DNA from: Lysobacterales bacterium
GTDB lineage: Bacteria > Pseudomonadota > Gammaproteobacteria > Xanthomonadales > Xanthomonadaceae
Direction of reading: 5' to 3'
NCBI GenBank assembly: GCA_019510125.1
Contig: JAEKKX010000009.1
Span: 62,001 to 126,000 of the forward strand
Length of the DNA: 64,000 nt
Shown here: piece after piece, positions 20,826-30,400 of the stretch
Layout: every line of letters begins with the position of its first letter
Numbering within the stretch: position 1 is the first letter of the stretch
Program-made: the position numbers and the translations under genes
The notes under the pieces: model-generated
The model's database searches: none
What the model saw: only the letters and a program-made list of their open reading frames with translations
What the model was told of the DNA's origin: nothing

Positions 20826-23429
20826 TCAGGCGTCGGCGCTTCCGGCGGGAAGCCCGACCTGGGCGTGCGACGCCACATCCGCGGTGTCGCCGCGGAACTT
20901 CAGATCGAAGGCGATGATCAGGGCGGGCAGGAAGAACAGGTCGTTCAGCAGGCCGATGAGGATCGCCATCGAACCGTAGAAGCCGAGGTTGGCCGGGCCG
21001 GCGTTGGTGGCGAAGGCCATCACCCCGAACCCCAGGCCGAGGATCAGCGTCGTGAACACGATCGAGAGCCCGGTATCCTGGATCGTCGTCCGCAGGGCGC
21101 GGCGGATGTCCCCGTCCTGCACCACCTCGTAGCGATAGCGCATGACGAAGTGGACCGTGTCGTCGACCGCGATGCCGATGATGATCGGCGCGATCATCAT
21201 CGTGGTCACGTCCAGCGGCGTATTGGTCAGGCCGAGCATGCCGTAGGCGAGGATCGCCGGGATCAGGTTCGGTATGAGCGCGATCGCACCTGCCTTCACC
21301 GAGCCGAACAGCAGCAGCAGGATGACGCTGATCAGGACCAGCGCGAGACCGAAGCTGCTCAGTTCGGAGCGGGTGAGGTAGTCCGCGCCCTGCATCAGCA
21401 GCGGCAGCATGCCGGTGATCGAGACCTTGGCCTCCGGATATTTCGTCCGGATCGTCGCCACCGTCTCGTCGATGTCCGACTGGATCTCGCTCCAGGTCCG
21501 GGTGTATTCGTACGAACCGCGATCGTAGAGGCGCACGCTGATCCGCGAGCGGTCGTAGTTGTCGGTCGCGAGCTTGCGCCGGTCCTCCGGATTCGACTGG
21601 TTGAACAGGAACAGCGTCTGCGAGACGGCGTCGCGGGTGTCCGGGATCCGGTACATGTCGCTGCGCCCGTCGTTGAGCGTCATGTACGAATCCTTGACCG
21701 TCTCCACCAGCGATGTGGTCTGGACCACGAGATCGCCGTACTTGCTGCCGATCTTCGTCTGCAGCTTCTCGATCTCGCGCAGCACGAACGGGTCGTGCAG
21801 CGCGTTGACCTGGCCGAAATCGAGATAGATCTCCATGCTCTGCGCGCCCATCATGTGCGCATCGACGACCTCGGCGCTCTTGCGGATCGGCGAGTCCTTG
21901 GGGAAGGACGCCACCGGATCGGTGTCGACGCGGGTCAGGCTGGCGCCGTACAGGCACAGCGCGAACAGGGCGACGAAGGCCGTGATGAAGGCGTAGGGGC
22001 GCTTCTCCACCGTCGGCACGACGTGATCGAGCGCCGCGGAGACCCGCCTGGCGAAATCCGGGAAAAGCTTCGCGATCGAGCGCGCGTAGCGGTTGCGAAG
22101 CTGCCCGGACTGCGGCTTCGGCGCCCACAGGTCCAGCATCAGCGGCAGCAGGTAGATCGAGAAGAACAGCGGCAGCCCCACCCCGAGCACGCACATGAAC
22201 GAGAACACCTTGATCGGCACGATCGGGGTGATGCTCAGGGCCACCATCGCCACGATGTTCACGATCGTGGTCAGCAGGCAGGCGGCGCCGACGTGCGCGA
22301 AGCTGTGGCGCATCGCCGTCGGGTGGTCGTCGCCGCCGCGCCGGGCGGCGAGGTAGGCGGAAATGACGTGGACCGTGTCAGCGATGCCGACGGCGAGCGT
22401 CAGCATCACCGCGATCATCACGAACGAGGTCACCGGGAACCCGAGCCACGAGGTGATGCCGACCATCCAGACCACGCTCAGGACCACGATGACGATCGGC
22501 CACACGATCGCGCTCAGCGACCTGAAGAAGAACCACAGCAGCAGCATCATGATCAGCAGCGCGACGGCATTGAGCATGCCCATCTCGCTGATCATCTGCA
22601 GGTTGTTCTCCGCGGCCGCGGTGTTGCCGACGGCGTAGTACTCGAACTGCTTCGCGTACTCGGGCTTGTACATGATCGCCTTGATGTCGTTCATCAGGGC
22701 GATGTAGTCGGTCATCTCGGTCTGCTTGAACTTCGGGCGCTCCTCGCGGCTGACCTCGACGTGCCCGTCCTCCAGCCCGAGGTCTGCGATCTCGACGTTG
22801 CCCGCCTCCGCCGCCTGCGCCGGCTTGCCGTCGGCGCCGAGCGGAATCGCGCCGAAGTCGGTTTCGACCAGGATGCCGCCGTAGCGGTCGTCCTTCGAGA
22901 AATAGAACAGCGGGAAGGTCTTCTGCGAGCGGGCCACGCTCCTGATCGCCTCCAGCCGCGCCTTGTCCGACGGCACGTCGTCGCCGACGAGGCTCCGCGA
23001 GACCAGGGCGCCGTCGGTGGACCTCAGCACCGGGGCGTTGATCAGCGAATTGACCTTGACGACGTGCCTGAGCGCGGACGGGTCGCCCGGCTTCAGCCCG
23101 CGGACCCGGCTTTCGAGTTCGCGATGGAAGTCGCGGAGCGTCGTCAGCGATTGCGCGCTGAAGACGTCGCCGTCCTTCGGCTTGTAGACGATGTAGAGAT
23201 GGTCGTCGCTGCCGAAGTCGTTGTGGAACCAGTCGAACGCGACGATCAGCGGATCGTCCTTCTCGAACCAGCCCTCGATCGCGGTGTCGAACTTCGCGCG
23301 GGACATGCCGACGGTGAAGAAGGCGGTCGCGGCCACGAAGAACAGCCACGCCAGGATCTTCCGCCTCCTGAGCCAGTCGGGCACCCGGCCGAAGTAGGCT
23401 GACATCCCGTTCATGATCCGCTTCATCAT
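20826..23429 (-). CDS. RND/MMPL-family exporter (HAE3-like, sterol-sensing-domain fold)
   Basis: An 867-residue transporter with the RND layout: one TM helix after the basic N-terminus (about 22-42), a large periplasmic loop, a block of five to six TM helices (about 225-430), a second loop and a second TM block (about 660-840). It has the internal duplication and GIADTVHVISAYL-type motifs of MMPL/HAE3 proteins. Relatives export lipids, hopanoids and polyenes. The ATG at 23429 is chosen because GGAG lies six bases upstream. It follows the thioesterase gene by 54 bp and starts the exporter-LolA-barrel trio, so it probably extracts the product from the inner membrane. Confidence 0.93.
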   Translation of the reverse strand: MMKRIMNGMSAYFGRVPDWLRRRKILAWLFFVAATAFFTVGMSRAKFDTAIEGWFEKDDPLIVAFDWFHNDFGSDDHLYIVYKPKDGDVFSAQSLTTLRDFHRELESRVRGLKPGDPSALRHVVKVNSLINAPVLRSTDGALVSRSLVGDDVPSDKARLEAIRSVARSQKTFPLFYFSKDDRYGGILVETDFGAIPLGADGKPAQAAEAGNVEIADLGLEDGHVEVSREERPKFKQTEMTDYIALMNDIKAIMYKPEYAKQFEYYAVGNTAAAENNLQMISEMGMLNAVALLIMMLLLWFFFRSLSAIVWPIVIVVLSVVWMVGITSWLGFPVTSFVMIAVMLTLAVGIADTVHVISAYLAARRGGDDHPTAMRHSFAHVGAACLLTTIVNIVAMVALSITPIVPIKVFSFMCVLGVGLPLFFSIYLLPLMLDLWAPKPQSGQLRNRYARSIAKLFPDFARRVSAALDHVVPTVEKRPYAFITAFVALFALCLYGASLTRVDTDPVASFPKDSPIRKSAEVVDAHMMGAQSMEIYLDFGQVNALHDPFVLREIEKLQTKIGSKYGDLVVQTTSLVETVKDSYMTLNDGRSDMYRIPDTRDAVSQTLFLFNQSNPEDRRKLATDNYDRSRISVRLYDRGSYEYTRTWSEIQSDIDETVATIRTKYPEAKVSITGMLPLLMQGADYLTRSELSSFGLALVLISVILLLLFGSVKAGAIALIPNLIPAILAYGMLGLTNTPLDVTTMMIAPIIIGIAVDDTVHFVMRYRYEVVQDGDIRRALRTTIQDTGLSIVFTTLILGLGFGVMAFATNAGPANLGFYGSMAILIGLLNDLFFLPALIIAFDLKFRGDTADVASHAQVGLPAGSADA

Positions 23430-23483
23430 CCACAACTCCTGAAGTGTCCGCCGGCCCGTGAGGGTCGGCGCTGTCGAATTCGG

Positions 23484-26400
23484 TCAAACGGCCCGCGCCG
23501 TGCGCTTCCCTGCCCGCGGCTTGCGCTGCGGCGCCGCTTTCGCGGCGAACATGCGTTTCGCGACCTCGCCGGCCGCGGGCTTCTCGACGATCGAGAAGTG
23601 ATCCGCCGGCACCACGTGGACCGCCGGCGCGCGGGCGAGGAACCGCCCCCATCCGTAGTCGTCCGGGGCGCCCGCGTACGATTCGGCGGCGCGGAACAGG
23701 GTCACCTCGAGCGCACCCGGGATGGGTTCCGCGACGTATGCGCGGCACTGCCGTTCGCTGGCGGTGGCGACCGCGTACATCGCCATGAACCGATCCTCCG
23801 GAACGGCCAGCCCCGCCTTGCGCGCGTGCGCGAGCAGGAAGTCCGCCCGCTGCGCCTCCGGCACCCCGGCGAGCGTGTCGGCATCGAGCCCGGTCGCGCC
23901 GTCCGCCGCGCCCAGCAGGCGACCGAACACGGCGAGCATCATCGCTTCGACCGGCGCGTCGCGCAGATCCGGGAACAGCGTGTCGACCAGCGCCAGCGAA
24001 GCGACCCGTTCGCCGTCCGCGCGCAGTTGCCGCGCCATCTCGAACGCGACCACGCCGCCGTTGGAATAGCCGAGCAGCGCGTACGGACCCTCCGGCTGCA
24101 CGCGCTTCATGGCGCGGAGATAGAGCGCCGCCGTTTCCGCGACGCTGTCGGGAAGCGGTCCGCGGCCGTCGAGCCCGGGCGACTCGATGCAGTGGAAGGG
24201 GTGCGACGCGCCGAGCGCATGCGCGATCTGCTGCATCGAAAGCGCGTTGCCACCGGCGCCCGGGATCGCGAACACCGGCTGCGCCGCGCCTTTCGGCTGC
24301 AGCGTGACCACGCAGTCGCGGAGCATGGCGTCGTCGATGGGCTGCGCGCCGGCCTCCGGCAGGGCGTCGGACCGCCCTGCCCCGCCCTGCGGGACCGTCG
24401 ATCCGACGGCGGGCCGTCCGCACTGCGCGGCGACATGGCGCGCCAGCGCCCCGATGCTCGGGTGGGAGAAGATCGCGGCCGGACTCAGGCGGGTGCCGCA
24501 GGCGGCGTCGAGGCGGACGATCATCTCGGCGATCGACAGCGAGTCCATGCCCAGCTCGAGGAAGGTCCGGTCGTCGTCGACCGCCTCGGGCGCGATCCGG
24601 GCGCGGCTGGCGACGTACTCGCGCAGATCCGCCAGGATGGCGTCTTCCCCAGGCGCATGGGGCGCTTCCGCGCCCGGGGCGGCGGCGGCCGATGCGGACG
24701 CGCGCGCATCGCCGCGCGGTGCGGCCGGCGCGATCGGAGCGATCGGAGCAAGCTGTTCCGACCGCGTCGCGGCGTCCAGCGCCGGCGTCCCGTCGATGGC
24801 GAAGCGCTCGCCCTCGAAGGGATAGCACGGAATCGAGATCCTGCGCGCGTCGCCCTCGTCGCGCTGGCGCGCCCAGGGCATGCGGACGCCGTTGACCCAG
24901 AGCATCGCGACCTGCCGCCACTCGCGCTTCTGCTCGCACGCGAGCAACTGAAGCTCCGCCATTTCCGCGGTGATCAGCTTCGCCAGCGGCTGTCCTTCCG
25001 CCGCGGCGCTGCTGCCGACGTGGATGTCCTTCGCTTCGAGGGCCTTGTGCGCGTCGAAACCGCGATCGAGCAGGAAGCGCAGCTTCTCCAGCAGTTCGAT
25101 CCGGCTGGAAGCGACGATCGCGAGGCGCTCGCGGAAATCCACGCGGCCGCGCTGGGCCGTATGCACGATCGCGGCGAAGGTGTCCGCCTGATCCTCGCGC
25201 GACAGGAACGCGACGTAGCGCTCCGCGTAGCGTCGCAGCGTCGGCAGGTCGCGGGCCGAGAGCACGAACAGCCTGGGCACCCCGGGCGTCCGTTCCGCCG
25301 CGGTGCGATGTCCGTTGTCGTGCGCCTCGACCACGATGTGGACGTTGGCGCCGCTGTCGGCGAAGGAATTGACGCCGGCCCGCAGCGGGCCGCCGTCGCC
25401 GCCGCGGAGATCGGCTTCGGTCAATTCGCGGTCGGCGATGTACAGCGGATGCCGATCGTCCGCCACGTCGAGGAAACTGCTGAGCCTGCGCACCGTCGTG
25501 GTCGGCGGCATCCGCCTGTGGTGCAGGCCCAGCGCGACCTTGATGAGGCTGGCCAGGCCGCTGACCGGCTCCAGGTTGCCGATATTGCCCTTGACGCTGC
25601 CGAGCGCGAGCGACTTGCCACCGCCCCTGCGATCGCGGAACGCCGCCTTGATGCCTTCGTACTCGAACGAGTCCGCCCACTTGCTGGCGTAACCGTCGAC
25701 CTCGACGTAGCGGACCGTCGCCGGGTCGATCCCGGCGCGTTCGTAGCAATCGCGGAGCACCGCGGTGATCGCTTCGTGCCTGACTTCCGAGATGTGGCGC
25801 GCGGCCCCGCGATGGTTCTCGTGGCAGGCGCGGATCACGGCGTAGATGCGGTCGCCGTCGCGCTCGGCGTCGCCGAGCCGCTTGAGCAGCAGCGCCGCGA
25901 CGCCCTCGCCGCGGACGAAGCCGTTGGCGTCCTCGTCGAACACGCCGTTGCTGCCGTCCGGCGACAGGATGCCGTACTGCGACGCCGCGATGTAGTCGCC
26001 CGGGGTCAGGTGCAGCGAAGCGGCGGCAACGATGGCGGCGTCGCTTTCGCCCTGGCGCAGCGACTGGAACGCGCGGTTCACGGCGACCGCGGCGGACGCG
26101 CAGTTGACGTTGAACGCTTCGCTCGGCCCGCAGACGTCGAGCACGTGCGACACCCGGTTCGCCAGGTAGTAGGACGGACTCGAGGAACTGAACGGCGGCT
26201 TCCCGCTCGCGCCGTCCGGCTTCCGCCGCATCAGTTGCTCGAACTCGGAATATTCGTAGCCGACGAAGACCCCGGTCCGGGTCCCCGCGAGCACGGTCGG
26301 TGCGTAGCCCGCGTCCTCGATCGCGCGGTAGCTCTCCTGCATCAGCAGCCGCAACTGCGGGTCCATCATCGCGGCTTCTTCGCGGGAGACGCCGAAGAAG

Positions 26401-27212
26401 TCGGCGTCGAACCGATCCACGTCCTCCAGCAGCGCGCCCCACTTGGACACGGTGCGGCCGGCCTCGATGCGCGGCGCGTAATGCGCGGTCCAGTCCCAGC
26501 GCGTGACCGGGATCTCGGTCACGCTGTTCCTGCGTGCGATCAGGTTGTCCCAGAACGCCAGCGGATCGCCGGCGTCCGGGAAGCGGCAGCTCATGCCCAC
26601 GATCGCCACCGCATCGAGCCCCACGGGCGCCGCATGGCGCGCAGGGCGGACGGGCGCGAGGCGATAGTGCTGCGCGAGCGCTTCGGCGTGCTGTTCGACC
26701 AACGCATCGGCGATCGCCTCGATCGAACCGAATTCGCGGTAGGCCAGCTCGACGCCGTACAGGCGCTCGGCGCGCTCGACCAGGCGGGCGAGCCTGGCCG
26801 CGTCGCCTTGTCCGACAGCCGCGGCGACAGGCGCATTCTCGGGCGCGGCGACGGGCGCGGCGACTGGCATGGCGACGGGCGCGGCCGTTGCCACCGGAAG
26901 CGTCACAGTGCGCGCGATCGCGGGCGCCGCCGGTTGGGCCGGCTGGCCCGACCCGCCTTCCGCCTCCTCGATCATCGACTCGAGCAATCCGGCCAGATCT
27001 CGGGTCGTCTCGACGCCCGCGAAATCGGCCGGCGTGAGCGTCACCGCGAATTCGCTCTGGATGTTCGCCATCAGCTCCATCGCGATGAGCGAGTTCACGC
27101 CGAAGCTTTCCATCCCGGCATCGACGTCGATCCGGTCGGCCGGCACCTTGAGCATGCGCTCGATCAGCCGGAGCACGTCGCCGAGGACATCCCGTTCCAT
27201 CACGCTCGCCAT
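23484..27212 (-). CDS. Terminal polyketide synthase (PKS B): ACP-KS0-ACP-thioesterase
   Basis: A 1,242-residue terminal synthase. Domains: ACP (Ser41 in GVNSL), a 100-residue Ala/Pro linker, KS (about 190-620), ACP (Ser891 in GMDSL) and type I thioesterase (about 965-1220; GYSNG with Ser1050, later DHFSIV with the likely His). The KS keeps Cys371 (NCASA), but both catalytic histidines are gone. The usual EAHGTGT reads EVDGYAS (Asp506), and the usual NIGH reads NIGN (Asn546). It is therefore a non-elongating KS0 that can only pass the chain to the last ACP before hydrolysis or cyclisation. Its ATG overlaps the TGA of the small upstream gene by one base, so translation is coupled. There is no AT. 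Confidence 0.95.
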   Translation of the reverse strand: MASVMERDVLGDVLRLIERMLKVPADRIDVDAGMESFGVNSLIAMELMANIQSEFAVTLTPADFAGVETTRDLAGLLESMIEEAEGGSGQPAQPAAPAIARTVTLPVATAAPVAMPVAAPVAAPENAPVAAAVGQGDAARLARLVERAERLYGVELAYREFGSIEAIADALVEQHAEALAQHYRLAPVRPARHAAPVGLDAVAIVGMSCRFPDAGDPLAFWDNLIARRNSVTEIPVTRWDWTAHYAPRIEAGRTVSKWGALLEDVDRFDADFFGVSREEAAMMDPQLRLLMQESYRAIEDAGYAPTVLAGTRTGVFVGYEYSEFEQLMRRKPDGASGKPPFSSSSPSYYLANRVSHVLDVCGPSEAFNVNCASAAVAVNRAFQSLRQGESDAAIVAAASLHLTPGDYIAASQYGILSPDGSNGVFDEDANGFVRGEGVAALLLKRLGDAERDGDRIYAVIRACHENHRGAARHISEVRHEAITAVLRDCYERAGIDPATVRYVEVDGYASKWADSFEYEGIKAAFRDRRGGGKSLALGSVKGNIGNLEPVSGLASLIKVALGLHHRRMPPTTTVRRLSSFLDVADDRHPLYIADRELTEADLRGGDGGPLRAGVNSFADSGANVHIVVEAHDNGHRTAAERTPGVPRLFVLSARDLPTLRRYAERYVAFLSREDQADTFAAIVHTAQRGRVDFRERLAIVASSRIELLEKLRFLLDRGFDAHKALEAKDIHVGSSAAAEGQPLAKLITAEMAELQLLACEQKREWRQVAMLWVNGVRMPWARQRDEGDARRISIPCYPFEGERFAIDGTPALDAATRSEQLAPIAPIAPAAPRGDARASASAAAAPGAEAPHAPGEDAILADLREYVASRARIAPEAVDDDRTFLELGMDSLSIAEMIVRLDAACGTRLSPAAIFSHPSIGALARHVAAQCGRPAVGSTVPQGGAGRSDALPEAGAQPIDDAMLRDCVVTLQPKGAAQPVFAIPGAGGNALSMQQIAHALGASHPFHCIESPGLDGRGPLPDSVAETAALYLRAMKRVQPEGPYALLGYSNGGVVAFEMARQLRADGERVASLALVDTLFPDLRDAPVEAMMLAVFGRLLGAADGATGLDADTLAGVPEAQRADFLLAHARKAGLAVPEDRFMAMYAVATASERQCRAYVAEPIPGALEVTLFRAAESYAGAPDDYGWGRFLARAPAVHVVPADHFSIVEKPAAGEVAKRMFAAKAAPQRKPRAGKRTARAV

Positions 27213-27460
27213 CAGTCCAGCTCCTCGCACAGGGCTTCGAGGTCGGCCAGCACCCGCTGCCGCAGCGCTTCGAGGCGACCCGTCGCGACATCCCGTCCGT
27301 CCGCGAGCGCAGGGTGCCGCTGCAGGCGCGCGACGAGCGCGGCCTGTGCGTCCGCGTCCAGTCGCCGGAAGGCCTGCAGTGCGTCGTCCTTGCCGATGCC
27401 GCGCTCCAGCAGCGCATGCACCAGGTCTTCCGACAGCGTGTTCGTTCCGTGGTCGCTCAT
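27212..27460 (-). CDS. Small helical linker protein between PKS A and PKS B
   Basis: An 82-residue acidic, helix-rich protein (begins MSDHGTNTLS, ends EALCEELD) with no family I recognise. Its ATG overlaps the PKS A stop as ATGA, and its own TGA shares a base with the PKS B start. It is thus locked between two PKS genes that split one module (KS and degenerate DH on PKS A, the ACP on PKS B). Length, composition and coupling fit a discrete docking protein or a stability partner. This is inference from position only. It is not an ACP, as there is no DSL-like serine site. Confidence 0.75.
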   Translation of the reverse strand: MSDHGTNTLSEDLVHALLERGIGKDDALQAFRRLDADAQAALVARLQRHPALADGRDVATGRLEALRQRVLADLEALCEELD

Positions 27461-30400
27461 GGGGTCCGTTCCGGGATGCGTGCGGCCGGGGTCTCCGGGC
27501 GTTGGCGATGCAACGGGCCGACGTCGCCCGGCCGGCCGCGTTCGAGCGTTTCGAGCAGCGCCAGGAAGGCCGCTTCCGAAGCGCGCGCCGGGCCGCCGTC
27601 GCCGAAGCGCATGCCCCGGGCGCGCACGCAGACCCTGCCCGCGTCGTCGAGCAGGTCGAAATCGACGGCGGACGCCGCGTCGCCCGTTTCCGTCGCGAGG
27701 CGCACCTCCACCCGGATGCTGCCGCGGCAGGGCGCGAACACCTGCAGCGAGGACAGGAACGCAGGCCGCGCATCCGCCGCGCCGCTTTCGCCGGCGGCGA
27801 GGATCGCCGCCGCATGGACGGCGCTTTCGATCAGTTCCGGGGGAACGGTCCACGTCCGCGACGCATCGTCCGCCTGCCCGCCTTCGATCAGCCCCCCCTG
27901 GACCACCTCCGTCGCGAACCCGAATCGCCCCGGCGCGTGCAGGACCGGACCGCTGGCCCGCCACTGCCGGGCGAGCGCATCGAGGGCCAGTCGCGGAAAG
28001 CCCCCGGGCTCAGCTCCGCCGGCGCTGTCCGTCACCGCATCGAACGGCGCCGGGCCTGCGGAAGGCCTGTCGGCGCGGCGCAGCATCCGGCCGCGGCCGC
28101 GGCAGCGCAGGCGCCGCGCTTCGCGCGCCGGCGCAGGGTCGCGCTGCGGGGAGGCAGGCTTGTCGAAAGCGTTCGCCTCGAGGTCGTGGATCTCGAAGTC
28201 GACCCCGCCCTCCCCGCGTTCGAACAGATCGATCAGCAGGGTGCGGCCCGCCATGGTCGTCGGCAGATCGCACCAGGCGACGTCCGCAAGTTCGATGCCG
28301 ACCGCCTGCGCCTCGCCGACGAGCGCGAGGCCGAGCGCGGCAGAGGCCATCCCCGCGAGGGCGAGCGCGGACGGCCGGCCGACGGCGTCCGCCGGGAAGC
28401 GCTGCGTGCCGCCGAACCGCGAGCGGTAGCGCTGCAGCCGCAGGGTCGAGACGTTCTCATGCACCAGCGGGTGCAGCAGCGCGGCCGCGCCGTGTCGGCT
28501 GCCGGCGGCGGAATGCGCTCCACCGGCCTCGACCCAGTGGCGGTCGGGCGCGAACGGATAGGTGGGCAGGGACACGCGCCGCGTGCCGGTCGCGGGCCCG
28601 ACGGCCCCGGCTCGCCAATCGATTTCGGCGCCCTCCACCCACGCGCGGACCTGCGCCACCGGATCCCCGGCGAGCGGGCCCGGGGCCGCACCGTCGGCGG
28701 CGGCCTTCTGGCGGCGGGCCCGGCCGGCGAACAGGCCTTCGGGCCGCTCGCCGGCGGCGAACGCCTCGAACAGCCGCGCCGCCTGCGCGGTCGATTCGGC
28801 GACGAAACCCAGCCGTTCCTCCATCGCATCGCGGCCGACCTGGAGCGTGTAGGCCAGGTCGGACAGCGGCACGGCGTGCTCGCGCAGATGGCGCGCCATC
28901 GATGCCGCGTAGGCGCGCAGGCGCTCGGGATGCTTCGCCGAGAGCACGATCGGCTGCGGCCCGGGCGCGGACGCCGCGTCGCTGCGCGCCGGCAGCCGGT
29001 ACTCCTCGAGCACGGCGTGCGCGTTGGCGCCGCCCCACCCGAACGAACTCACCCCGGCGACCAGCGGCTGGGCGCTGCCGTCGGTTCCACGCGCGGGCTG
29101 CCAGGGCGTCGTCCTGTCGACGATGTAGAACGGGCTGCCTTCCAGGTCGATGTAGGGATTGAGCGTCTCGAAATGCAGCAGCGCCGGGATTTCGCGATGG
29201 CGGATCGCCAGCAGTACCTTGAGCAGGCTCGCCATCGCGGCCGCGGGCTCGAGGTGGCCGATGTTGGTCTTGACCGAACTGAGGCCGCAGTGCGGCACCT
29301 TCGGCGCGGCGTGGCCGTGCTGGCGGTAAAGGTCGGAAAACGCCTTCTTCAGCGCCTGGATCTCGATCGGATCGCCGAGGCTGGTGCCGGTGCCGTGGCA
29401 CTCGATGTAGCCGACCGACGCCGGATCGACGCCGGCGCTGGTGTAGGCCTCGGTCAGCAGTTCGGCCTGCGCCTTGGGATTGGGGGCGGTGAGCATGGTC
29501 ACGCGGCCGCCGTGGTTCTCGGCGGTGGCCTTGATCACCGCGTACACCGGGTTGCCGTCCTCCAGCGCCTTCGCCAGCGGCTTGATGAAGATCGCACCCG
29601 AGCCTTCGCCGCGGACGTAGCCGTTCGCGGACTTGTCGAACGCCTTGCACTTGCCGTCCGGGCTCAGCATCCCGGCGGTGCTCAGCGAGACGTGGCCGAT
29701 CGGCGTCAGCATCACCTGCACGCCGCCGACGATCGCCATCTCGCTGCTGCCGGTGTGGATCGATTCGATCGCCCGGTGCAGCGCGACCAGCGAGCTGGAA
29801 CAGGCGGTGTCCAGCGGCGCGCTGGGGCCGCGCAGGTTGAGCAGGAAGGAAATCCGGTTCGCCAGGATCGAATGCGAATTGCCCGACGCGGAGAAGCCGT
29901 CGAGGGTCGAGTGCTGTTCCGACAGCACGTCGATGTAGTCCTTGGCCGACACGCCGACGAACACGCCGGTCCGGGTCCCGGAGAGATCCGAGACCCGGTG
30001 GCCCGAATCCTCGATCGCCGCCCAGACCGTCTCGATGAAGATCCGCTGCTGCGGGTCCATCATCTCCGCCTCGCGCGGCGTGATCCCGAAGAACAGCGGA
30101 TCGAAGCGGTCGACGTGCTTCATGAAGCCGCCCCAGCGCGAGTACGACGTGTTCGCCTCTTCCGCCGGGTTGCCGTCGTAGTCTTCCCACGTCCAGCGAT
30201 CGCGCGGGATCTCGGTGACCAGGTCGCGGCCCGCCCGCAGATGGCCCCAGAACTCGTCCAGCGTGTCCGACTGCGGCATCGTGCCCGCGATGCCGACGAT
30301 CGCGATCGGCATCTCCCGGAAGCGATTGCGCGCGCCGCCGGACCAGGCGGCGCCGGGGGCGGCGGCCGCGGGCGGCGCCGGCGGCTGCCAGCCCTTGTCG

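Noticed and set aside
20562-23402. Plus-strand frame of 946 codons opposite the RND gene
   Set aside because: It is Asp/His/Arg-rich without motifs and antisense to a clear transporter.
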